64,000 bases of DNA, taken from the NCBI GenBank assembly GCA_029858505.1, contig JAOUEW010000003.1:203071-267070 (forward strand), in the 5' to 3' direction. Made by a program: the position numbers and the translations under genes. The notes under the pieces are model-generated. The model made no database searches and was not told the origin of the DNA. It saw only the letters and a program-made list of their open reading frames with translations. Within the stretch, counting starts at the first letter, position 1, and each line of letters starts with the position of its first letter. This DNA comes from Deltaproteobacteria bacterium (GTDB lineage Bacteria; SAR324; JACQKK01). Positions 9,414 to 17,676 of this stretch are shown piece by piece.

Positions 9414-10007
9414 ATGATCGACAAAGATGCCGTTCGGATTGTGGAAGCCATTTTGTTTGCCTCCCCCGACCCCGTTCCCCCCAAGCAAATCGCTGAAGTG
9501 CTGGGAACCGGGCCCGCCGGAACCCCCTCAGACAACGACATCTCCCCCCGAAAAATTTCTGGGTTCGTGGACCAATTGAACGCGGAGTACGAATCCACTG
9601 GCCGGGTGTTCCGCATTGTGGAGGCGGGAGGCGGCTTTCAAATGCGCACCCTGCCCCTGTACAAAACCTGGATCCAAAAGCTGGAGCCCCTGAAGCCGGT
9701 GAAACTGACCCAGGCGGCCCTGGAGACCCTGGCCATCGTGGCCTATCATCAGCCGGTCATCCGGGCCGACATCGACCACCTGCGGGGGGTAGATTCCTCT
9801 CACAATTTGCGGGGGCTGCTGGAAAAGAAATTGATCCGCATTTCCGGCAAAGACACCTCCCCCGGCCGGCCCATTCTTTACGGAACCACCAAAACCTTCT
9901 TGTCTTTGTTCAACTTGAACGACATGAAGGATCTGCCCACCATCGAAGACTTGGACCTGCCCGTGTTGCCGGAACGGGTGGAGCAGTTGTCGCTGGAAGC
10001 CAGTTAA
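9414..10007 (+). CDS. scpB: segregation and condensation protein B
   Basis: A 197-residue ScpB, the winged-helix kleisin partner that works with SMC and ScpA in chromosome condensation. The start VRIVEAILFASPDPVPPKQI, the middle LTQAALETLAIVAYHQPV and the RGVDSSHNLRGLLEK segment are typical. The ATG is preceded by a strong GGAAAGGAGA ribosome-binding site. scpA, often adjacent, is not in this window. Confidence 0.92.
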   Translation: MIDKDAVRIVEAILFASPDPVPPKQIAEVLGTGPAGTPSDNDISPRKISGFVDQLNAEYESTGRVFRIVEAGGGFQMRTLPLYKTWIQKLEPLKPVKLTQAALETLAIVAYHQPVIRADIDHLRGVDSSHNLRGLLEKKLIRISGKDTSPGRPILYGTTKTFLSLFNLNDMKDLPTIEDLDLPVLPERVEQLSLEAS

Positions 10008-10025
10008 GCAAGAAGACAAGAAGAC

Positions 10026-10054
10026 AAAAAAAAAGGGGGGATGCCCATCCCCCC
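10026..10054 (-). terminator. intrinsic terminator of the WD40 gene
   Basis: On the minus strand, GGGGGGAT and ATCCCCCC pair around a four-base loop, followed by nine T residues. It lies 48 bases past the stop of the leftward WD40 gene and after the convergent scpB stop. Confidence 0.85.
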
Positions 10055-10101
10055 TCTCGCGTACAAACACAATCTTATTCAATTCTACAACCTATACAGC
10101 T

Positions 10102-13035
10102 CTACAATCCTCCCTTTGTTTTTTCATCGTCCAGGCTCACCTCGGCCACGCCATTCGGCACAATGGTAAAGGCTCTGGCCACTTTGTCCTCCACCTTCAG
10201 GTAATAATGCCCCTCGGGCAACAGCAGCCATTTCCGGCGGTCTTCCTCCGTCAGGTAGGTCAGCCAATCTCCCCGCCCCCGGCGAAGTTGAAAAGCCAAG
10301 CGGTTTCCCGCCCCAAATCCACTCACCGAGGCCAAGTCCAGTTTCAGCAACCCCGTATTCACCAGGGGGGCTTTGGAAACGTCGATCAGATGGGGCTCTT
10401 CCGTTGAACTCAACGACCGTTGAATCACCGGGGCCTGCTCCACCAAGTAGAACCATTGGTTGATGAACGTCATGTCGTCTTGATCTTGGAACCGGGAGAA
10501 ATCCACCCGCAGTTGTTTGGCAGCCAACAGGCGCAGGGTTTCTTGGGGAATGTCTAAATAGGCCAGGTTGGCCGGCATGGAAGCCCGCTTCGTATCTCCC
10601 GCGCAGGTTTTAAACTCCAGGTCCAACCCCCGCCCCGCCCGGGCATAGGCTCCGTTGAACACGTCCCGATCCCACAACTCCAGCCGTTCCCGCACTTCCG
10701 GCCCCGGAAGGTAGGTGTACACGCCCCCCAGATACAAAGCCCGTTTGCCCACCTTGGCCATCAACGCGATCATCTTCATGTCTTGCCGCACAATGGCGGT
10801 ATTCACCAGGGCATGGTAGGCCGCCTGGTCGTAAGGCGCCTGAGACAACACATCCAGGGCGGCCCCATCCATCTCTTTTTGCGAGCGACAATACCCGCCT
10901 TGGGCCAACAAGTTGTTCAGGTTCCGTTCCGCCAGCCGCAGTTTTTGGGCGTCAAATTTTTTCTTAAACTTATAGGTTGGGCGTTTTTCCGTATCGTCTT
11001 TCTTCAACGCCGCTAGGTCAATGTCACCCCCCGTGGATTCTTCTTCTGGGGCCGTGGTGTCTTCTCCTCCCTTGTCAGGTTCTCCTTCTTTGGGTTTGGC
11101 CGCGGTCTCTTTGCGGCGGGTGGAAAACACTTTCAGGGGATACACCATCAGCCGAATTTCCGTGCCGATGGACCCGGTGGCCAATACTTTTCCATCCGGC
11201 GAGACGGCCAAAGCCAGCAGTTGCTCCCGTTCGCCGCTGATGGTGCGGATAAACTTGGCCCCCTGCACATCCCACAGTTTCACGGTTTTGTCGCGAGACA
11301 GGGAAATCAGCGAACGGCCATCGGGAGAAAATCGCACCGCCGACACGATAAAGTCATGGCCCTCCAGCACGCCCGTCTCCTGACCGGAACTGGTCTTCCA
11401 TAGCCGCACCAGGCCGTCTTTCGAAGCGCTGGCCAACAGCCCCCCCAGGGGGGAGAAGCGCAGGTCTCGGATGCCCTGAGGATGGGCCTTCCACCCCCGC
11501 AGGGCCTTGCCAGAATCCACTTGCCATATCCTCACCTCGCCGTCGTCTGCGCCGGTGGCGAATTCTTCGCCATCGGAGGAAAACGCCACGGCGGTCAGTT
11601 GATCGTTCCCCCCCACGTCTCGCCGAAAGGGCGCCCCGCTGGCCAGGTCCCAAATCACCCAGGCTTTATCCGAGCCCACCGATATCATCAGGGGGCGGTT
11701 GGGGTGATAGGCCAAGTCGTTCACCTTGCCGGTGTGGGCCTGAATCGTCCGTTCCACCTGACCGGTTTGGCTGTTCCAAACGCGAATCATGCCATCGGCC
11801 CCCCCGGTGGCGAAATGCAGGCCGTCTGGAGCGTATCGAACCACCTGGGGCTGGTGGTTGTCGGTGGAGAAGCTTCTCGCCATTTTGCGAGCCTGCCAAT
11901 CCCACACCTTCACGGTCTTGTCCATGGAGACCGAAACCAACTCCCCCCCCGACGCCGGAGAAAAATCTAAAGACACCACCGATTGGGCATGCCCAGACAG
12001 CCCGGCCAAAAACGTGGACTTATCTAGTTTCCAAGAGCGGGCCATTTCCGCGGGGTAAGCCGCCAAAATCCGCTTTCCGCTGGTGGCCAGCCGCATGGTG
12101 GTCACCTTTCCGTCCACCAAGTTCAGCTCTTGCAAAATGGCGCGGCTGGTCATGGACCAAATGCGGATGGTCTGGTCGTGGGATGAGGAGATCAACCATT
12201 CTTCGTTGGGGTGAAAGGCAAAGGCAGAGACCGCCTTGGTGTGCCCCACCAGGGTGGCGGCGTCGGTTTGCTTGGGGTCTTCCCAGTTCCACAATTTAAT
12301 GGTGCCGTCGGCAGAGGACGACGCCAGAATGGAGGGTTTGAAATGAAACCCCACCTGGGTAATGGCCCCGGTGTGGCGGCTCAGCACCACCAAGGGCTTT
12401 CCCTTGGCCCAGTCCCACACCTTCACCGACCGGTCCTTGCCGCCGCTGGCCAGCCGCTGGCCGTCTGGGTGAAAGGCCAGGCTGGTCACATCCTGATCGT
12501 GGGCTTGAAACCGCCCCAACTCCTTGCCCGAAGCCGCGTCCCACACCAGCACCATGCCATTGGCACCCCCGGCTGCCACAACGGACCCTTGAGCATCCAC
12601 CGCCACGGCGGTCACCGCCGCCCCCAGCCCCTTGAACACCTGGGTGGCTTCCGAGCGGGTGGTGTCCCAGGCCATCACTTGGTTGTCTTGCCCGCCGGTG
12701 AAAATCACACCCCCTTTGGGGTGGTACACCGCCACCACGGCCTTGTGGTCGCCGGTGCGAATGTCGCGCACCAAACGGCGGTCCTCGGCCTCCCATACCC
12801 GCAGGGCGTGGGTGCTGGCCAGGGTAACCAGGTAACGGTCATCGGGAGAAATCAGCACGTCGAACACCGGCCCCTTGGGCAGGCGCAGGGTGTGCTCAAT
12901 GATGTATTCTTCCTTCCCGCCCCCTTCTTGTTGGGGAAACACTGGCCCGGCGGCCAGCAGCACCGCCGCCAGCCCCATCAGGCACCGTTGCAGGGCACCT
13001 GGGCGGCCGGAAGAGATAGGGGAGAATCGGGTCAT
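10102..13035 (-). CDS. secreted 14-repeat WD40 protein
   Basis: About 977 residues with an N-terminal signal peptide (hydrophobic run MGLAAVLLAAGPVF). Fourteen WD40 units can be counted between about residues 45 and 640, many ending in VWD, LWN or IWD with GH or AH starts, enough for two seven-bladed propellers. A charged low-complexity linker follows, then a C-terminal domain of about 300 residues that I do not recognise. Probably a periplasmic or surface scaffold. ATG 13035 was preferred to GTG 13041; neither has a clear ribosome-binding site. tatC is divergent. Confidence 0.8.
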   Translation of the reverse strand: MTRFSPISSGRPGALQRCLMGLAAVLLAAGPVFPQQEGGGKEEYIIEHTLRLPKGPVFDVLISPDDRYLVTLASTHALRVWEAEDRRLVRDIRTGDHKAVVAVYHPKGGVIFTGGQDNQVMAWDTTRSEATQVFKGLGAAVTAVAVDAQGSVVAAGGANGMVLVWDAASGKELGRFQAHDQDVTSLAFHPDGQRLASGGKDRSVKVWDWAKGKPLVVLSRHTGAITQVGFHFKPSILASSSADGTIKLWNWEDPKQTDAATLVGHTKAVSAFAFHPNEEWLISSSHDQTIRIWSMTSRAILQELNLVDGKVTTMRLATSGKRILAAYPAEMARSWKLDKSTFLAGLSGHAQSVVSLDFSPASGGELVSVSMDKTVKVWDWQARKMARSFSTDNHQPQVVRYAPDGLHFATGGADGMIRVWNSQTGQVERTIQAHTGKVNDLAYHPNRPLMISVGSDKAWVIWDLASGAPFRRDVGGNDQLTAVAFSSDGEEFATGADDGEVRIWQVDSGKALRGWKAHPQGIRDLRFSPLGGLLASASKDGLVRLWKTSSGQETGVLEGHDFIVSAVRFSPDGRSLISLSRDKTVKLWDVQGAKFIRTISGEREQLLALAVSPDGKVLATGSIGTEIRLMVYPLKVFSTRRKETAAKPKEGEPDKGGEDTTAPEEESTGGDIDLAALKKDDTEKRPTYKFKKKFDAQKLRLAERNLNNLLAQGGYCRSQKEMDGAALDVLSQAPYDQAAYHALVNTAIVRQDMKMIALMAKVGKRALYLGGVYTYLPGPEVRERLELWDRDVFNGAYARAGRGLDLEFKTCAGDTKRASMPANLAYLDIPQETLRLLAAKQLRVDFSRFQDQDDMTFINQWFYLVEQAPVIQRSLSSTEEPHLIDVSKAPLVNTGLLKLDLASVSGFGAGNRLAFQLRRGRGDWLTYLTEEDRRKWLLLPEGHYYLKVEDKVARAFTIVPNGVAEVSLDDEKTKGGL

Positions 13036-13226
13036 CGCCACGGGGAGTTGGGGTTTCTGGGGTTGGATCCCATCTTTTCAATTCAACATATTCAATATCC
13101 CAGACCAATATGCCAGAACTGGGCCTTTCAATTCCACCCCAACCGGAAACAGTGGCGCCCCCCACCGGTCAATGATAGTCTATTTCCATACCCATCACCC
13201 CAGACGTCCTGCCCTCTGTTTCCGTC

Positions 13227-13997
13227 ATGAACGACCCCAAACAACTCCCCCCCCCAGACGGTTCACCGGATGATCCGGCCCTTCCTCTCACGGCCCACTT
13301 GATTGAGCTGCGCCGGCGGCTGATCGTTGTGTTCGCGGCTTTGCTGGTGGTGTTCGGCTTCACGCTGAGTTTCAGCGCCGAGTTGATGGAGTTCATTAAA
13401 AAACCCGTGCTGAAATACGTCGACAAGTTGTCGTTCGATACCCTCAGCGATCCGTTCTTCGCCCAGGTGACCCTGGCCTTCTACGCGGCATTGTTTCTCA
13501 CCTTTCCGGTGGTCATTTGGCAGGCGTGGCTGTTTCTCCGCCCGGCCCTGTATAAAAAAGAACGCCGGGCGGTATGGCCCTTCCTGTTGTTTTCCTACCC
13601 CCTGTTCGTGGGGGGAGGGGTGTTTGTGTATATGGTGGTGTTCCCCTTTGGGTTCGACTACTTCATGAATTTTGACCCCACCCTGGTGCCCTCTTTGAGG
13701 ATTGGGGATTACATGGCCAACACCGTGCAGTTCATGTTTATGTTCGGCTTGGTGTTTGAACTGCCCCTGGTGGCCCTGTTGCTCACCCGCATGGGGCTGA
13801 TTACACATACCTTTCTCAACCGCAACCGCCGCTACGCCATCGTCATTATTTTCGTGGTGGCCGCCATTCTCACCCCCCCCGATGTCATCAGCCAGCTGCT
13901 GATGGCCATTCCACTGCTGGTCCTGTATGAAGTGAGTGTGGTGGTGAGTTGGCTGGCCCGCACCCCGCCCACGGAAACCCGCCTAGAAAACAAATAG
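13227..13997 (+). CDS. tatC: Sec-independent protein translocase TatC
   Basis: A 256-residue six-helix membrane protein that recognises twin-arginine signal peptides. The start has the family pattern LTAHLIELRRRLIVVFAAL. The later MFGLVFELPLVALLLTRMG and the stretch AILTPPDVISQLLMAIPLL, with the conserved TPPD, are diagnostic. It is followed closely by the DUF2157 gene. tatA is about 16 kb away (29148-29318), so the Tat genes are split. Confidence 0.95.
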   Translation: MNDPKQLPPPDGSPDDPALPLTAHLIELRRRLIVVFAALLVVFGFTLSFSAELMEFIKKPVLKYVDKLSFDTLSDPFFAQVTLAFYAALFLTFPVVIWQAWLFLRPALYKKERRAVWPFLLFSYPLFVGGGVFVYMVVFPFGFDYFMNFDPTLVPSLRIGDYMANTVQFMFMFGLVFELPLVALLLTRMGLITHTFLNRNRRYAIVIIFVVAAILTPPDVISQLLMAIPLLVLYEVSVVVSWLARTPPTETRLENK

Positions 13998-14019
13998 CAC
14001 CTTCAGCCAGAGCAAGCCC

Positions 14020-15795
14020 ATGGACACCCCGGCTTTTCTGAAACGGCTGCAACAAGAACTGCCCCGCTGGGAAGCCGCCGGGCTAACTCAACCCCAACAC
14101 CGCCAAGCCATCCTAGACATGGCCGGGGGAGCCCCGCCCCAACCCAAAGCCGGGGAAACCGCCCGCCCCTGGCACCAAGAAAACAAACTGACTCTGTTTT
14201 TTTACGTGGCTGGGGCCTTGATGGTGGGCACCGGGGTGTTGTTGTTTTTCGCGGCCAACTGGCCGTTGATGCCCAAAGCCGTGAAAATGGGCGTGCTGTT
14301 TGGGGCCCTGTGGGCGTCTCTGGCCGGGGCAGGGCTGGCCTTTCGCCGCAACCCCAGCCACCCCCTGGGCCATGGCCTGCTGCTGCTGGCGGCCCTGCTG
14401 TATGGGGCCGACATCATGCTGGTGGCCCAGACCTACCACATCGAATCCCGCTTTCCGAACGGCATTCTGGCCTGGGCCGTGGGGGCCCTCACCGCGGCGT
14501 GGCTGTTCCGCAGTCAGCCGGTGATGATACTGGCCCTGGGGCTTTCCCTCACCTGGACCCTGTCTGAATACTTCGCTTACGATGTGTATTTCCATTGGCC
14601 GTTCTTGTTGCTGCAGGTTTTCATCTGGCCGCCCATCCTGCGCCATGGCTGGGTTCCGGCCCGCCGGGCGGCGGTGGGGTTGTTTTTGCTGTGGGCTATC
14701 CTTCCCCCCGATTTCTCTTGGTTTTGGACGGATAGATCCATCCCCTGGTGGGATCGTTTCCCCTGGAATCCCCTGACGGCGGTGGTGCTTCTGGCTGGCC
14801 TCGCCTGGTTCCGTCGGCAGCAAGTCTTCCTGCTCACCGCCCTGGTGTTCTCTGCTCTATGGATGATCTATCTGCATTCCATGTGGCATGAAGGGACATC
14901 TCTGGCGGGGATTCGGTTTCCCTGGCCTTGGCTGTTCCTGCCCATATGGGGGGCCCTGCACTTGTTGGCCCGGCGGGCCGACAACCAATCTTGGTATTCC
15001 GAGCCCAGAATCACTCGGGGAATTTCAAGCGTTTCTTTGGGCAGCAGCACCGTTTCGTGGGGAGTCTTTTCTCTGTGGACCTTCATATCGGTCTTCACGC
15101 TGAACGACATGAGCGGAGATATCTTCGAATTCACCTGGGGCGATTCTCCCCGCTTTTGGCTGGGTTTCTGGATTCACCTCATCCGGGTGGTCTGGCTGTC
15201 GGCAGACAGGACCTCTCTCCACTCCAGGGAACTGTTATTTCTCCATGGCGCGCAGGTATTGGTATTTGCCTGGATTCTAAGCTTCGGGGGAAACCACGAC
15301 GGCATCACGTCTCCCCCGAATATTCCCGTGCTGGTCACCCTGCTCTTTGTGGCGGGTGTGGCGTTGGCGGGCTGGCGCTACCAGCGCCGCCAAGGTGGAT
15401 CGGTGGGTGGGCTTGCCCTCAGCGCCGCCCTGGGGCTGACCGCCGCCGGAGGTTTGTCTCTGACGGAAGCCTATCAGCGGGAACCCCTGGGAAAATGGGC
15501 CGCCGCCGGGGTGAACGGCCTGCTGTTCGGGGGATTGGTTTGGCTGGTAATGGCCGGGACCATCCGCAGAGACAAGGCTTGGATGAACATCGCCTTTGCC
15601 GGTCTGGCAGTGCTGATCGTCACCCGCTATTTCGACACGTTCTTCACCATGCTGTACCGCTCCTATGCCATGATGTCGGCCGGAATCGTGTTGTTCGCGG
15701 GGGGCTGGATGCTGGAAAGAATTCGGCGCAGACTGCTGGCCCTGATGGACAACCCCCCAAACACCACGCCTAACCTCCGGAGGAACGCCCCATGA
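14020..15795 (+). CDS. DUF2157 multi-pass membrane protein
   Basis: A 591-residue integral membrane protein with an N-terminal soluble helix (LKRLQQELPRWEAAGLTQ) typical of DUF2157, then many hydrophobic segments beginning with LTLFFYVAGALMVGTGVLLF. Function of the family is unknown. Its stop overlaps the next start as ATGA, so it is translationally coupled to the GDYXXLXY protein. The two families often occur together. Confidence 0.8.
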   Translation: MDTPAFLKRLQQELPRWEAAGLTQPQHRQAILDMAGGAPPQPKAGETARPWHQENKLTLFFYVAGALMVGTGVLLFFAANWPLMPKAVKMGVLFGALWASLAGAGLAFRRNPSHPLGHGLLLLAALLYGADIMLVAQTYHIESRFPNGILAWAVGALTAAWLFRSQPVMILALGLSLTWTLSEYFAYDVYFHWPFLLLQVFIWPPILRHGWVPARRAAVGLFLLWAILPPDFSWFWTDRSIPWWDRFPWNPLTAVVLLAGLAWFRRQQVFLLTALVFSALWMIYLHSMWHEGTSLAGIRFPWPWLFLPIWGALHLLARRADNQSWYSEPRITRGISSVSLGSSTVSWGVFSLWTFISVFTLNDMSGDIFEFTWGDSPRFWLGFWIHLIRVVWLSADRTSLHSRELLFLHGAQVLVFAWILSFGGNHDGITSPPNIPVLVTLLFVAGVALAGWRYQRRQGGSVGGLALSAALGLTAAGGLSLTEAYQREPLGKWAAAGVNGLLFGGLVWLVMAGTIRRDKAWMNIAFAGLAVLIVTRYFDTFFTMLYRSYAMMSAGIVLFAGGWMLERIRRRLLALMDNPPNTTPNLRRNAP

Positions 15796-16517
15796 ACCTG
15801 CGAGAATGGTATTTGGCTGCCTATCCACAATGGGAAGCCCGGGTGGTTGGCTTACGGAGCAAAATTCCCCTGTGGGCGGCCATGGGGGCCCTGACGGCGG
15901 GGATGACCCTGGTTCCAGGGAGCATGATTGTGCAAAAGCAGCGGGTGTTAAACACCGGCACCCCGGTGGTGCTGGAAACCCTGCCCATTGACCCACGGGA
16001 TCTGTTCCGGGGAGATTACGTTCGGCTCAATTATCATATCCATCTTCTGAACACTGCGGCACTGGCCGGAGACGATACGTTTCAACGGCATCAGGCCATC
16101 TATGTGGTGCTGGAACCCCAGGGCGAATTTTGGAGACCCACAGCGGTGTGGAACCAACACCCTGGCATCACGCCTGGGCGGGTGGTGATTCGGGGAGAAG
16201 TCAAAGAGGAGGATAGGGCCACATGGGTAAGTCGGGAGAACATGACCCCCCAGGAATGGGCCGAAGTGCCAGAGGAAACCAAACAAGACTACGCCAAAAG
16301 CAAAAACCCCCAGTGGAGAACCTTTCAAGTGAAACGGGTCCGGGTGGTCTATCACATCGAAAATTACTTCGTGCCGGAAGGAGAAGGCCGGGTGCTGGAA
16401 AGGCCCAATCTGGGAGAAAAAGTCTCTCTGCGGGTGGTGGTGGATGACAAGGGCACGGCCGCCATTCAACAGGTGTTGATCAACGGCCAGCCCCGCTACA
16501 CCGAAACGCTGTGGTAA
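15792..16517 (+). CDS. GDYXXLXY-domain membrane-anchored protein
   Basis: A 241-residue protein with one N-terminal membrane segment (about residues 30-52) and an extracytoplasmic domain carrying the family signature LFRGDYVRLNYHI near residues 75-87. The ATG overlaps the DUF2157 stop and has a GGAGGAA ribosome-binding site inside that gene. Function is unknown; the tight coupling implies a complex or shared process with DUF2157. Confidence 0.8.
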   Translation: MNLREWYLAAYPQWEARVVGLRSKIPLWAAMGALTAGMTLVPGSMIVQKQRVLNTGTPVVLETLPIDPRDLFRGDYVRLNYHIHLLNTAALAGDDTFQRHQAIYVVLEPQGEFWRPTAVWNQHPGITPGRVVIRGEVKEEDRATWVSRENMTPQEWAEVPEETKQDYAKSKNPQWRTFQVKRVRVVYHIENYFVPEGEGRVLERPNLGEKVSLRVVVDDKGTAAIQQVLINGQPRYTETLW

Positions 16518-16538
16518 GCGGGGCCCGTCGTTCCCGCG

Positions 16539-16862
16539 TTAGGCCCGCTTGCGCTGGCCCCAGGCGGCAATGCCGCCTTGCAGGCTTTTCACTTGGTTAA
16601 ACCCTTTGCCCTGCAGAAACGCCGCCATCTGCATCGACCGCACCCCGTGGGCGCAGTAGCACAAAATGGGGGTTTCTTTGTCCCATTTCTCCAGCATCTC
16701 TTTCATCAAAGCATCGTTCAGTTTCAACGCCCCTTGAATCATGCCGGTGGCCCATTCCGAGGGGCCCCGCACGTCTACCAGCTTGGGGGGGTTGTCGGAC
16801 GACAACATTTGCTGGGCTTCCTCAGGGGTGACATTCATGGCATTTTTAAACAATCCAAACAT
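16539..16862 (-). CDS. single-domain rhodanese-like protein
   Basis: A 107-residue rhodanese domain. LVDVRGPSEWATGMIQGAL marks the N-terminal half. The active-site loop is CAHGVRS with catalytic C70. Such proteins carry a persulfide and pass sulfur in the cytoplasm; the acceptor is not known here. AGAGGA lies before the ATG. It is convergent with the GDYXXLXY gene and divergent from tsaC. Confidence 0.88.
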   Translation of the reverse strand: MFGLFKNAMNVTPEEAQQMLSSDNPPKLVDVRGPSEWATGMIQGALKLNDALMKEMLEKWDKETPILCYCAHGVRSMQMAAFLQGKGFNQVKSLQGGIAAWGQRKRA

Positions 16863-16950
16863 GGGATATCCTCTCGTGAAGGGTGACAGGGTGAAACAAC
16901 AGCCCGTGGGCCTGATGTTTTAAGCATTCCCTCGCCGGAGGATTTCCTCC

Positions 16951-17676
16951 GTGACAGAATCACACTTGCGTGAAACGATGCCCGTGAACGAGTTGGCCTC
17001 CCCCCTTCAGTGGTTCCCACCCCCGGCCAGCCAGGCGGCCCTTGTGGAACAAACCCTGCGAGACGCCCTGACCCAGGGGCTTCCCCTGGCCTTTCCCACC
17101 GAAACCTATTATGCCCTGGGGGGCAACGCTCTATCGGCAGACCTCACCGCCCAGGTGTACCGGTTGAAGAGCCGCCCTCCAGACAAAGCCCTGCCCCTGC
17201 TGATTCACGGCCCCACCATGCTGGATGACTTGGCGGCGGAGATTTCACCGGAGGCCCAACGGCTGATGGAGCGGTTTTGGCCCGGCCCCCTGACCTTGGT
17301 GCTTCCGGCCCGGCGGGGCCTGCCCCCCCACCTGGCAGGGCCAGAGGGCACCCTGGCCCTGCGCTGGTCGTCGTCTCCGGTGGTGGAATATTTGCTGGCC
17401 GTGGGAAAGGTGCCCTTGGTGGGCACCAGCGCCAACCTGTCGGGGGAACCCCCAGCCCTGACCGCCGAGGAAGTCATCCGAGCCTTTCCCCAGGGGTTGG
17501 CCATGGTGTTGGCCATGGGGATGGCCAATGTATTCGCCAAGGGAACAGGCCAAGACTTAACCCCCAGCCAAGCGTTTCCCCCACCCTCTACCCTGGTCTC
17601 CGCCGTGGGGCCGTCCCTCCAGCTGCTCCGTCCGGGGGCCATTCCCTGGGAAGCCCTGCTGGCCGCCCTGGATTAA
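16951..17676 (+). CDS. tsaC: YrdC/Sua5-type threonylcarbamoyl-AMP synthase
   Basis: A 241-residue YrdC domain, making threonylcarbamoyl-AMP for the t6A37 modification of tRNAs that read ANN codons. Signatures are AFPTETYYALGGNA, YRLKSRPPDKALPLLIHG, FWPGPLTLVLPA and VGTSANLSGEPP. There is no C-terminal Sua5 domain. The GTG start is supported by GGAGGA with an 8-base gap. Its TAA overlaps the stop of the convergent Lon-type gene in a TTAA. The C-terminus is somewhat longer than E. coli TsaC. Confidence 0.9.
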   Translation: MTESHLRETMPVNELASPLQWFPPPASQAALVEQTLRDALTQGLPLAFPTETYYALGGNALSADLTAQVYRLKSRPPDKALPLLIHGPTMLDDLAAEISPEAQRLMERFWPGPLTLVLPARRGLPPHLAGPEGTLALRWSSSPVVEYLLAVGKVPLVGTSANLSGEPPALTAEEVIRAFPQGLAMVLAMGMANVFAKGTGQDLTPSQAFPPPSTLVSAVGPSLQLLRPGAIPWEALLAALD

